The translations under genes and the position numbers were made by a program. Positions 43,145-51,751 of a DNA stretch of 64,000 nucleotides are shown one piece after another. The notes under the pieces are model-generated. The model made no database searches, was not told the origin of the DNA, and saw only the letters and a program-made list of their open reading frames with translations. The DNA is from JBFMGS01 sp040752635 (GTDB lineage Bacteria > Bacillota > SHA-98 > UBA4971), in the NCBI GenBank assembly GCA_040752635.1, contig JBFMGS010000002.1:37221-101220 (forward strand), in the 5' to 3' direction. Every line of letters begins with the position of its first letter. Positions within the stretch are counted from its first letter, which is position 1.

Positions 43145-44407
43145 GTGGACCCGCTGACTGTCGGTAAGATACTGGCCTTCCCTGCCCTGCGTTCCGGGTC
43201 CCTCCTGGCAGGAAAGGGCGGACTCAACCGTCACGTTTACGATGTCGAGGTTATTGACGATCACGATGTCTCGGTTCCGCTGGAACAGGGACTACTCGTG
43301 CTTGCTTCCAAGCCAGTACCTTGCCGTCAGACGAGAAGCATTGTCCGAGCCCAGAGGGAGTTCATAGAGACCATGATTCAAGCTGAGATCGCCGGTCTCG
43401 TCGTGCGTGTGAGTCAGTCCACGGCCCCGTTTGCCCCAGAAATCATCGCACTTTGTGATAAGAACGACCTACCCTTGATCGTCGTGCCGTTCGACGTGAC
43501 GTACGGTAAGATAGTGCAGACCGTGAACGAGGCCCTCCTCCTTCAAGACCTCGGCGGTCACCCTCTCTCCCGGCTTCAAACCCTGTTTCTCCAGGACTTG
43601 CTGGCAGCAAGAATCGATGTTAACGACCTGCACTCGCGCGCGCTGCTTTTCGGCTGGAACACGCTGAGGAACGCGGTCGCGATCGTCATTAAGCTAGAGC
43701 GCGACCGCGCGGAAAGCTACCCCGCCAGGATAGATAAGGTAAGCAACATTCTCGCCCGCGTGGCTCAAGGGTGCTCGCCTTCCCTGCCGTACTGCACTCT
43801 CGGATCGCTCGGAATGCTTCTGTGCTTACCGTCGGAGAGGGAGCAAGTAACAGACGTGTTGAAGCGTGCCATGTCAGTCGCCTCGCAAGTAAGCCAGGAA
43901 ACTAAGAAAGTCGTCGGCGACTCATGCTTTAGCGTGGGCCTGAGTCAGTGCCTGGGCGATCAACCGAGCTATCTCTACCGCGCCTGCCAGGAGGCCATCG
44001 AAGCTGCTCTGCTTGGAGCGGCGTGCAGGGGGCCAGGCAAGGCCTATGTATACGACGATGTGCGGTCCCTTAAAGTCCTCAAAGGCATCGCGGAAATGAC
44101 CGAGTTTCGCCAGGTCTTTCATAAGACGATCGGGAGACTCGTGGAGGAGGATCAACAGCGCGGAACCCAGCTAATCCGCACGCTGGAGCTTTACTTCAAG
44201 AACTCTGGCCGCGCCGCGCAAACAGCCGCGGCCCTTTATGTTCACCGTAACACCCTCAGGTACCGCCTGAACCAGGTCAAAGATCTTACCGGGCTTGACG
44301 TTGACGACCCTGAGGACAGATTCGTACTCGAGCTGGGACTCAAGGTGAGACCTTTCCTCAACGGAGAAGACCGTCTCTCCCCAATGGCTTCAACCACGAA
44401 AACCTGA
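43145..44407 (+). CDS. PucR family transcriptional regulator
   Basis: The 420-residue protein has an N-terminal PucR (purine-catabolism) domain (about 1-120, with LPLIVVPFDVTYGKI), a GGDEF-like middle and a C-terminal PucR helix-turn-helix (LELYFKNSGRAAQTAAALYVHRNTLRYRLNQV). Relatives activate purine or allantoin catabolism in response to purine metabolites. GTG at 43145 has GGGGG seven bases upstream. Its presence beside a nucleoside-phosphorylase operon supports a link to nucleoside or purine use; it may bind the TTTGTGC sites at 39.75 kb. Confidence 0.93.
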   Translation: MDPLTVGKILAFPALRSGSLLAGKGGLNRHVYDVEVIDDHDVSVPLEQGLLVLASKPVPCRQTRSIVRAQREFIETMIQAEIAGLVVRVSQSTAPFAPEIIALCDKNDLPLIVVPFDVTYGKIVQTVNEALLLQDLGGHPLSRLQTLFLQDLLAARIDVNDLHSRALLFGWNTLRNAVAIVIKLERDRAESYPARIDKVSNILARVAQGCSPSLPYCTLGSLGMLLCLPSEREQVTDVLKRAMSVASQVSQETKKVVGDSCFSVGLSQCLGDQPSYLYRACQEAIEAALLGAACRGPGKAYVYDDVRSLKVLKGIAEMTEFRQVFHKTIGRLVEEDQQRGTQLIRTLELYFKNSGRAAQTAAALYVHRNTLRYRLNQVKDLTGLDVDDPEDRFVLELGLKVRPFLNGEDRLSPMASTTKT

Positions 44408-44477
44408 TGCCGAAGTGCATCATCAAGCTGCGCGGACTTGGAAATACTCTCACACCAGGTGCTGGAGGTTGTTATCC

Positions 44478-45869
44478 GTGACAGAGCAAACACCATACAA
44501 GAAACGCAGTATCGCTGCCTACAGGTGGGCCATCTTCAGTGTACTGGCCATCGCCTATTTTTTTGTGTACTTTCACCGCGTGTCTACCGCTGTCATGGTG
44601 ACCGAGTTACGGCAGACGTTTCACCTGCAGCCAACAGCGGCCGGGTTTTTAGCATCGGTTTACTTTTACTCCTATGCAGCCGCTCAGCTTTTCGTGGGTA
44701 TGTTGAGCGACAGATACGGCGCCAGGGCCACGATCTCCGGGTTCCTTTTCCTCTCCTTCATCGGGGCGACCACCTTCGCGCTGGCCAGGAGTTTCCCCGA
44801 GGCTGTATTTGCTCGTGCGCTGGTGGGCCTTGGGGTCGCAGGCATATACGTGCCTGCTCTGAAGGTGCTCTCTCAATGGTTTGGTCCCGCAGATTTTGCC
44901 ACGCTTACCGGCGTCTTGCTATCCGTCGGTAACGTCGGGGGTCTCGTGGGCACCGGTCCTGTGGCTCTCATCGTATCGCAAATAGGCTGGCGGGCAACCA
45001 TCGCAGTCGCCGGCATCGTGTCGCTAGTCCTATCCGTCATCTGTTGGCTTGTCGTGAAGAACAGGCCTGCTGAAATACAAGCGGAGTGCGGGGAGGCCGC
45101 CGACCGCGGCGGGTCACCAGGGACACCTCTGCGTCCCGCATGCGCACGGTGCGGACCCCAAGGCGGACTCCGAGCGACCGCAGCCCCGGACAGAAAGCCC
45201 TGGTATGATTCCTTGAGCACGGCGCTACGCTACAAACAGATCCTGCTAGTTGGCATTGTGACGTTCACCAGGTATGGCTCGACCATGGGATTTCAGGCGT
45301 TGTGGGGAGGGCCTTACCTTGTTGATGTGTGCAGGCTTTCACGGGCCCAGGCTGGTAGCATTCTCGCCCTCATCTCCGTTGGTTTCATCATCGGAGCACC
45401 GCTGGCAGGCTACCTGTCCGACAAGGTGGTGCACAATCGCAAGACAATGCTCATCGCCACCTATCTTCTCTATGCGTTAAGTTGGGTTCCCTTCGCCTTG
45501 TTCACAGGGCATCTGCCGTTACCCGTTCTTGCCCTGAATACCCTTATAATGGGCATCGCGGGTGGCGCCGGAGGATCCATAGCGTTCTCGATAGCCAAGG
45601 AATCAGTCCCACCTGCCGTGGTGGGCAGCGCAGTAGCCGCTCTCAACATATTCCCCTTCATCGGCGCAGCTCTGTATCAGCCCGTCATGGGTTACCTGGT
45701 CGAGACGCAGATGAAGACCGGGCCCGCAGTCGGGGCTTACGAGACGGCTTTCAAGTTCTGCCTTGTGACCGTATTAGCCGCTGCTGCTTCGCTTCCGTGG
45801 GTACGTGAGACCATGCAAACCCGCAAAGCGTCGGATGCGGTTGTGGTGCACCCACGACATCCAGCATAA
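44478..45869 (+). CDS. MFS transporter
   Basis: The 463-residue protein has twelve predicted membrane helices and the MFS loop motif GMLSDRYGARATISG between helices 2 and 3; a second copy, AGYLSDKVVHNRKTML, follows helix 8. The central loop (about 198-235) is unusually long and rich in Gly, Cys and Arg. The first half (FHRVSTAVMVTELRQTF) resembles nitrate/glucarate-type MFS proteins. GTG at 44478 has GGAGG nine bases upstream. It ends 28 bases before the convergent aldolase gene. The cargo may be a purine or related metabolite. Confidence 0.9.
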   Translation: MTEQTPYKKRSIAAYRWAIFSVLAIAYFFVYFHRVSTAVMVTELRQTFHLQPTAAGFLASVYFYSYAAAQLFVGMLSDRYGARATISGFLFLSFIGATTFALARSFPEAVFARALVGLGVAGIYVPALKVLSQWFGPADFATLTGVLLSVGNVGGLVGTGPVALIVSQIGWRATIAVAGIVSLVLSVICWLVVKNRPAEIQAECGEAADRGGSPGTPLRPACARCGPQGGLRATAAPDRKPWYDSLSTALRYKQILLVGIVTFTRYGSTMGFQALWGGPYLVDVCRLSRAQAGSILALISVGFIIGAPLAGYLSDKVVHNRKTMLIATYLLYALSWVPFALFTGHLPLPVLALNTLIMGIAGGAGGSIAFSIAKESVPPAVVGSAVAALNIFPFIGAALYQPVMGYLVETQMKTGPAVGAYETAFKFCLVTVLAAAASLPWVRETMQTRKASDAVVVHPRHPA

Positions 45870-45897
45870 CGTGGGGTCTTACTTAGTGGCGCGCTGC

Positions 45898-46539
45898 TCA
45901 CTTTCTGCGAAGCTCATCGATGGCGGAAAGCTGCTCGTCCGAAAGAACGACAGGCTCCCCGATACCTAGCGCCAGGTAGTACGCACGTGCCGCGTCCTCC
46001 ACCTTGCACGCGGTTGTCATGGCTGCCTCGACGCTTGGGCCAATAGCCAACACTCCGTGATTCTGCAGGAGTACAGCTTTGTGCTGGGTGCCGAGGGCAG
46101 CCAGGGCTGATCTGCCAATGTCCTCTGTACCGAGCAGGGCATAGTCTGCCACAGGGATGCCGCGGCCGCTTCCAATGGCTTCTACGCAGACAGGCCGGAT
46201 CGGTTTCTTTACGATGGCGAACGCAAGAGCGTACGGAGAATGGGTGTGTACCACCCCCAACACGTCCCGCCTTTCACGGTAAATGAGCGTATGCATTGGG
46301 GTTTCGCTCGAGGGCCTGTGCCGCCCGCAAACCAGCCGGCCGGACAGGTCCACGATGCAGATATCATCGGGCTTCATGCTTTCATACGGCACCCCACTGG
46401 GTGTTATGGCTACCCAGTCGGCCCCGGGCTCTCTTCCACTTACGTTACCAGACGTGCCCGTCACCAACGCCTGTTTAAGCATCAGCAAAGATGCATTAAG
46501 AACCCTCCGACGTAACTCGCTATACCTGTCTTCCCCCAT
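45898..46539 (-). CDS. Class II aldolase/adducin family protein (FucA-like)
   Basis: The 213-residue zinc aldolase has GTSGNVSGREP (phosphate-binding), the catalytic SSETPMH region, zinc ligands in VVHTHSPYA and the third histidine in LLQNHGVLA. These enzymes cleave ketose-1-phosphates (L-fuculose-1-P, L-rhamnulose-1-P, 5-deoxyribulose-1-P) into DHAP and an aldehyde. ATG at 46539 has GAGGAGG seven bases upstream. It lies 106 bases downstream of rpe and faces the MFS gene. Paired with the MtnA-like isomerase at 38.6 kb it could complete a DHAP-forming salvage route. Confidence 0.9.
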   Translation of the reverse strand: MGEDRYSELRRRVLNASLLMLKQALVTGTSGNVSGREPGADWVAITPSGVPYESMKPDDICIVDLSGRLVCGRHRPSSETPMHTLIYRERRDVLGVVHTHSPYALAFAIVKKPIRPVCVEAIGSGRGIPVADYALLGTEDIGRSALAALGTQHKAVLLQNHGVLAIGPSVEAAMTTACKVEDAARAYYLALGIGEPVVLSDEQLSAIDELRRK

Positions 46540-46645
46540 GTGCGAACCTCCTCGCGAATCAGTGTACATCTCGGCGACGTCTTAATGGCATCTGCAGGGT
46601 CATCCATCCGGGCAGCGCAGTGCAGCGCGCCCGAGCTCGATTGCT

Positions 46646-47317
46646 TCACGAACACCATTGGCGCAGCGCAAGCCGGGCGCTTTCGCGCAGCCGCTCAAGA
46701 TTTGCGCGCGGGTCGCCGTGGCCGAAGACGAAGTTCCCGGCGACAAGCACGTTGGCTCCTGCTTTCACTACCAGAGGCGCTGTCTCGGGAGTGATCCCTC
46801 CGTCCACTTCGATGTCGATCTCCCTTCCGGCCTCCACCACCATGGCCCTGACATCCTCGACCTTGCGTATCATCCCGGCTATGAACTCCTGCCCGCCGAA
46901 TCCGGGGTTCACGGTCATGACGAGCACGAGGTCTACCAGGTCTAGAATGTGCTCCAGGGCCGCCGCAGGCGTCGCAGGATTGATAGCAACGCCGGGGCTG
47001 GCACCTGCGGACCTTATGGCCTGAAGGGTTCTATGGAGATGGCTTGTGGCCTCGGCGTGGACCGTTATGATGGAACTCCCGGCCTCCGCAAAGCTCCTTA
47101 TGTAGAGCTCAGGGTTATCTATCATGAGATGGACATCGAGGGGAAGGCGGGAGGCTGCATGCAGCGATGCTACCACCTGAGGGCCCACAGTGATATTGGG
47201 CACAAAGTGCCCGTCCATGACGTCGATGTGCAAAAGGTCCGCGGATGATGCCTTTTCGGCCGCATCAGCAAGGCGTGCAAAGTCCGCGGATAGTATGGAT
47301 GGAGCTATCTTGATCAG
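46646..47317 (-). CDS. rpe: Ribulose-phosphate 3-epimerase with CTG start
   Basis: The 223-residue TIM-barrel enzyme interconverts ribulose-5-P and xylulose-5-P. Typical parts are IKIAPSILSADFARLADA at the very start, HIDVMDGHFVPNITVGP, VMTVNPGFGGQEF and IEVDGGITPETAP. The only plausible start giving this N-terminus is CTG at 47317. It overlaps the rsgA stop as CTGA and has GAGGAGG eight bases upstream. An ATG at 47233 would delete the first strand and helix. The rsgA-rpe order matches Bacillus. Confidence 0.95.
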   Translation of the reverse strand: MIKIAPSILSADFARLADAAEKASSADLLHIDVMDGHFVPNITVGPQVVASLHAASRLPLDVHLMIDNPELYIRSFAEAGSSIITVHAEATSHLHRTLQAIRSAGASPGVAINPATPAAALEHILDLVDLVLVMTVNPGFGGQEFIAGMIRKVEDVRAMVVEAGREIDIEVDGGITPETAPLVVKAGANVLVAGNFVFGHGDPRANLERLRESARLALRQWCS

Positions 47318-48195
47318 CGTCCCTGCCTCCTCTCTCGTTCCATGATCTCCATCAGAAACTTAAGATAATGATCATAACGGAAGCGGGAAATCTCCTTCGA
47401 CTCCACAGCGGCCTTGACAGCGCAGTCGGGCTCCCTGAAGTGGAGGCACCCGGAGAATCGGCAGTCGGCTTTTCGCTCGGAAAACTCCGGGAAAAAGTCG
47501 CCCAGTTCCTCGCGGCCCAGCCCGTCGAGGTCAAGCTTGGAGAACCCCGGTGTATCAGTCACATACCCCGACGGTTTGACTTCGAGAAGAACAGAGTAGC
47601 GCGTTGTGTGCCTGCCGCGCCCCGTCTTCGCGCTTATCTCGCCGCACCTCAGCCGATACCCCGGCTCGAGAGCGTTAAGGAGCGCGGACTTTCCGACACC
47701 CGACGGCCCTGCGAAAACCGAAATCTTCCCGGCTAGCGCTCTACGCAGCGTCTGTAGGCCCCACCCCGCCCTTGCGCTCGTCCGCACGACCGCATACCCG
47801 GCGCGTCGGTAGGGCCTTGCCAGCTTGTCTGAGGCGTAGGCGCTCACGAGATCGATTTTGTTGAAACATATTATCGGCGTAAGCCCCTCTACCCCGACCG
47901 CCACGAGCATGCGGTCGAGAAGTTCGAGGTCTGGTTCGGGGTCCGTGCAAGCCATCACTACTACGGCCTGATCCACGTTAGCAACGGGGGGCCTCACGAG
48001 GCGGGTCTTCCTCGGGAGCACGTCCTCGATGACACCGCTTTCAGGGCCCGTCGCGCTAAAGGAGACAATGTCACCGACGACGGCCTCCTTGCCGCTTTTG
48101 CGAAGCCTGCCGCGCACGGAGCAGTCAAAGGTAGCCCCTTCAGAGGTCACGTAGTAGTGACCGGCATAAGCCCTGATTACTCGTCCCTCGGGCAT
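47314..48195 (-). CDS. rsgA: Ribosome small subunit-dependent GTPase RsgA
   Basis: The 293-residue circularly permuted GTPase has G4 FNKIDL before G1 GPSGVGKSALLNAL and G3 DTPGFSKLDL. An N-terminal OB fold and a C-terminal zinc knuckle (CRFSGCLHFREPDC) frame it. It acts in late maturation of the 30S subunit. ATG at 48195 has GGGAGG seven bases upstream. It lies downstream of prkC, as in Firmicutes where PrkC can phosphorylate it. Confidence 0.97.
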   Translation of the reverse strand: MPEGRVIRAYAGHYYVTSEGATFDCSVRGRLRKSGKEAVVGDIVSFSATGPESGVIEDVLPRKTRLVRPPVANVDQAVVVMACTDPEPDLELLDRMLVAVGVEGLTPIICFNKIDLVSAYASDKLARPYRRAGYAVVRTSARAGWGLQTLRRALAGKISVFAGPSGVGKSALLNALEPGYRLRCGEISAKTGRGRHTTRYSVLLEVKPSGYVTDTPGFSKLDLDGLGREELGDFFPEFSERKADCRFSGCLHFREPDCAVKAAVESKEISRFRYDHYLKFLMEIMERERRQGR

Positions 48196-48354
48196 TCACC
48201 GCCCTCCCGCCATCTGTACAGGCATTCCGCGCTTTGGGAGGAGTTGTCGGCGCTCGCGCAATTCTATCGAAACGCCCCGTAAAGGCACACTCGTACCCAG
48301 CTGCAAACCCTCCCGAACGCAGCGGGGAGGCGGAGCCGCAAGATCTGTCCTGCT

Positions 48355-48383
48355 CCTCTGAGGGAAGCCTCTTCCCTCAGAGG
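48355..48383 (-). other. Perfect 13-bp hairpin between prkC and rsgA
   Basis: CCTCTGAGGGAAG and CTTCCCTCAGAGG form a perfect 13-bp stem with a 3-base loop, 35 bases after the prkC stop. No T-run follows on either strand, so it may be an RNA processing or stabilising element, or a weak terminator. The rest of the 223-base gap shows only a TAGAAT-like -10 near the rsgA start without a good -35. Confidence 0.6.
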
Positions 48384-48418
48384 GGGAACGTCGAATAGAA
48401 CACCAGCAACCCCTGCCC

Positions 48419-50317
48419 TCACGGTACCCATTCATCCTTGTAGAGAACCCCGGCGATGTACACCCTGATTCTCACCTTTCTGCCCCACGCGTTCACCTGC
48501 TTCTCGATGCGCTCGCCGGGTGAGTGCGTTCCCACGTAATAGTCTCTCTCGCCGTAGTAGTCGTTGATCCTGATCCTCACTTCCTGCAGGTCCGCACCTG
48601 GAGGCACAACCACGGTAACCAGTGTGGAAATGGGCGTGATCGCGTCAAGGAGCGAAGACTCGTCTGATCCGCGGGACACAACAAGATCGACCGAGGTGCC
48701 GGGGGCTACCTGTTGGCCCGCGGGAGGCGTCTGGTCTATAACCAACCCCGCAGCAAACTTTTCCTGGAACTCCTCGGTCACGTTGCCCTTAACGAGCCCC
48801 ACCGACGCAAGCTTCGATCCCGCCTCAGCGAGAGTGGTGCCCACAAGATCAGGCACGGCGATGATCTCAGGTTCGGGTCCTGCACTCACCACCACGTCCA
48901 CCGGCACGCCTTTCTCCACGCGCCTTCCCGCCTCGGGCGACTGCGACGCCACCTTGCCCCGCCCGACCTCGGAGCTATAGCCTTCAGATTGGACCCCCAA
49001 CGTAAGTTCCACTCGCTCGAGCTCCAAAACAGCTTGCCTCAGATCCATCCCTTTGAGGTCCGGGACTTCCACCATCTCCTTGCCCATACTGACTATCAGG
49101 GTAACCTTGGAATTGAGCTTGACCTTTTCATATGGCGCCGGCCGCTGAGAGATGACCGAGTTTGGCGGGACGGTGTCGTCGTAGCGCCTGTCAGGCTCGT
49201 CCAGCCGCACGTTAGCCTGCTCCGCGAGGATCCTCGCCTCCTCCAGCGTCTTGCCTGTGAAGTCTGGAACGCGAACCTCTTCGACGTAGAGCCATTCCGG
49301 TAGTTTTATGATTGCCGCTGCCGCAAGCCCGAGAACGGCCAGTATAATGATGACTGTTACTGCAGCAGCCCTGCCAAGGCTGGACGAGACTCTCCTGGCT
49401 TTCACAAGGGTGTCAGTCACTCCTTCCCGAGTACCGGCAGGAATGCGCAGGACCTCAGTGGGCGGTTCCACTTCCTTGCCGCCAGTCTCGCTACCGTTCC
49501 CCGGAAACGCAAATGGCTCCAGCGCACGCATCATGTCGCGCGCATGTTCGTAACGGCGAGAGGTGTTCTTTTCGAGAGCCTTCATCACGATCCTGTCCAG
49601 AGCCTTCGGTACCGCAGGGTTCAGCTCCGAAGGGGGAACAGCGCTCGTTTGCAGGTGCTGGAGGGCGATGGATATGGGGCTCTCGCCCTTGAACGGCACC
49701 CTGCCGGTGAGCATCTCGTACAGCACCACGCCCAGCGAGTAGATGTCAGACTGCACCCCGACGGGATTGCCCTTCGCCTGCTCCGGTGAGAAGTAGTTCA
49801 CCGTGCCGATGATGGTTCCGGTCTCGGTGAGGGCGGAGGTGCTTGTCGCGCGCGCTATCCCGAAGTCAGTTACCTTAACCCTGCCATCAGAGGTCACGAG
49901 GATGTTGTGCGGCTTGATATCCCTGTGGACGATGTTATTCTGGTGGGCATGTTCCAGGGCTGCAAGGATCTGCCACGCGATCCAGGCTGCCTTCACGGGC
50001 GGCAGCTCACCGCACTTGCGAATTATCTCCTTTAGGCTCTGGCCGCTCACGTATTCCATTACGATATAGTAGCGCTCGCCGTCCTGGCCCACATCATAGA
50101 TGCTCACGATGTTTGGGTGGGAAAGGCTGGCTGCCGCCTGCCCTTCCCGGCGAAACCTCTCCACGAACTCCTCGTCCGACGCAAACTGGGGGCGTAGAAC
50201 CTTTATGGCAACCGTCCGGTTGAGCACTGAGCAGTGAGCCCTGTATACCTCGGCCATGCCGCCCTCACCCAGCTTGGACAGGATCTTATATCTTTTGCCG
50301 AGGATCTCCCCTATCAT
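48419..50317 (-). CDS. prkC: PASTA-domain serine/threonine kinase PrkC/PknB
   Basis: The 632-residue kinase has a cytoplasmic Hanks-type domain, one membrane helix (about 328-347) and three extracytoplasmic PASTA repeats (about 355-560) that in relatives bind muropeptides or lipid II. The kinase has KLGEGGMAEVYRA, VAIKVLRP, HRDIKPHNILV and DFGIAR. A threonine-rich activation loop (ATSTSALTETGTIIGT) offers autophosphorylation sites. It controls cell-wall growth and spore germination in Firmicutes. The C-terminal 70 residues after the last PASTA (YYGERDYYVGTHS) are an extra domain of unknown role. Confidence 0.97.
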   Translation of the reverse strand: MIGEILGKRYKILSKLGEGGMAEVYRAHCSVLNRTVAIKVLRPQFASDEEFVERFRREGQAAASLSHPNIVSIYDVGQDGERYYIVMEYVSGQSLKEIIRKCGELPPVKAAWIAWQILAALEHAHQNNIVHRDIKPHNILVTSDGRVKVTDFGIARATSTSALTETGTIIGTVNYFSPEQAKGNPVGVQSDIYSLGVVLYEMLTGRVPFKGESPISIALQHLQTSAVPPSELNPAVPKALDRIVMKALEKNTSRRYEHARDMMRALEPFAFPGNGSETGGKEVEPPTEVLRIPAGTREGVTDTLVKARRVSSSLGRAAAVTVIIILAVLGLAAAAIIKLPEWLYVEEVRVPDFTGKTLEEARILAEQANVRLDEPDRRYDDTVPPNSVISQRPAPYEKVKLNSKVTLIVSMGKEMVEVPDLKGMDLRQAVLELERVELTLGVQSEGYSSEVGRGKVASQSPEAGRRVEKGVPVDVVVSAGPEPEIIAVPDLVGTTLAEAGSKLASVGLVKGNVTEEFQEKFAAGLVIDQTPPAGQQVAPGTSVDLVVSRGSDESSLLDAITPISTLVTVVVPPGADLQEVRIRINDYYGERDYYVGTHSPGERIEKQVNAWGRKVRIRVYIAGVLYKDEWVP

Positions 50318-50335
50318 CGTTCCACCCCGCCAGCC

Positions 50336-51751
50336 TCACTGTGAGGAATTCCCGAGCGCGGCGCGCATGATCTCACGCGCTATCGGAGCAGCCACCTTCC
50401 CGCCCGAGCCGCCGTTTTCGACGATAACGACCACCACCACAGACGGTTTGCTGGCAGGTGCAAAACCCGCAAACCATGCGTGGGGCGGTCCGTGGGGGTT
50501 CTCAGCGGTACCGGTCTTTCCGGCAACCTCCACCCCTGGTATTCCAGCAGCGCGCGCAGTCCCTTGTGCGACTGCCTCTACCATCATATCTTTCACACGG
50601 CGAGCGACACTAGGCAAGATCGACGCTCCCAGGATGCTGCTCCGCGTCCTGCGGATGGTTTCGCCTGATGGCGAGCGAACCTCGCTCACCACGTACGGCC
50701 GACGCATCAACCCGCCCTCAGCGAGAGCACCCATCATAGCAGCCATGTGAAGCGGGCTTACCACAAGCTCGCCCTGACCGATGGCGAGCTGGGCCACTCT
50801 AGCCCGGCCGAACGTCCCGTCTTCGGGGAGCTTGCCGGCTGTCGCAGCTACGTCGAAGGGCAGACTCTCCCCGAACCCGAACTTCCGAAAACCATTATAC
50901 AACTGCTTGGCGCCGATCTGCCAGCCTATTTGGGCAAAAGCTACGTTGCACGACGATGCGATAGCCCTCGCCAGGCTCACCTTCCCGTGCGCCGTGCGAG
51001 ATGGACAGGATATCTCGCGATTGTCGTCCGCGCTCGTACCAACCTTGATTGCCCCCGTGCAGCGGAACACATCCTGTGCGTCTATGACCCTGGCGGACAG
51101 CGCAATAGCCGCGATGATGGGCTTGATCACCGAGCCGGGCGGGTATAGCCCGAGGGTCGCTCGGTTAAAAAGGGGTCCCGAGCTATCGCTCGTAAGGCGT
51201 TCCCACTCGGACGAGATCTGCCCGGGGGTAAACCCGGGGTTACTCAGAATTGCCAGAACGGCGCCAGTTCGCGGGTCGAAGACAACCACAGCCCCCTGGC
51301 GCCCGCCCATTGCCCGCTCGGCGGCTTGTTGGATCCCGAGATCCACCGTCAGGACGATGTCATTCCCCCGGCCCGGTTCGCCTCCGAGAAGGCGTTTCAT
51401 GGCGCCTGCTATGGACCGACTCCTGTCAAGCCCCAAGAGCAGCCCATTGTAGGTGCACTCCAGCCCAGCCGTTCCGTACCTGGCATCCTCGTACCCAACA
51501 AGATGCGCAAGGCTCGCCGGCCCGGTATAGAGCCTCGGACCCCCTGCGGAGCTGTCTTTTACCACAACTTCGCCGCCGCGCAGGTAGATTCCTCCCCGCT
51601 CAACTTGGCGCCGGACCATGGCAACCCTGGGGTTGCGCGGGTGGCCTGCAAGGTATTGCCCGCGGACAACGACCACGAAGCCGAGCCTGACGGCCACTAT
51701 GACTAGGGCGACGAGGAGCGCCCAGGAAGCCCTGCGGATACTACTGTCCAA
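50336..51751 (-). CDS. pbpA: Class B penicillin-binding protein, PbpA type
   Basis: The 471-residue transpeptidase has a short N-terminal membrane helix (about 9-32), a small dimerisation domain and a transpeptidase domain with SVIK (YPPGSVIKP), SCN (ASSCNVAFA) and KTG (VAGKTGTAEN). Its size and its place between the RodA-like gene and the PASTA kinase match actinobacterial PbpA, which works with RodA in wall elongation. TTG at 51751 is used; it overlaps the rodA stop by 11 bases and its Shine-Dalgarno (AAAGG) is weak. A longer frame to 51814 lies within rodA and is unlikely. Confidence 0.93.
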   Translation of the reverse strand: MDSSIRRASWALLVALVIVAVRLGFVVVVRGQYLAGHPRNPRVAMVRRQVERGGIYLRGGEVVVKDSSAGGPRLYTGPASLAHLVGYEDARYGTAGLECTYNGLLLGLDRSRSIAGAMKRLLGGEPGRGNDIVLTVDLGIQQAAERAMGGRQGAVVVFDPRTGAVLAILSNPGFTPGQISSEWERLTSDSSGPLFNRATLGLYPPGSVIKPIIAAIALSARVIDAQDVFRCTGAIKVGTSADDNREISCPSRTAHGKVSLARAIASSCNVAFAQIGWQIGAKQLYNGFRKFGFGESLPFDVAATAGKLPEDGTFGRARVAQLAIGQGELVVSPLHMAAMMGALAEGGLMRRPYVVSEVRSPSGETIRRTRSSILGASILPSVARRVKDMMVEAVAQGTARAAGIPGVEVAGKTGTAENPHGPPHAWFAGFAPASKPSVVVVVIVENGGSGGKVAAPIAREIMRAALGNSSQ

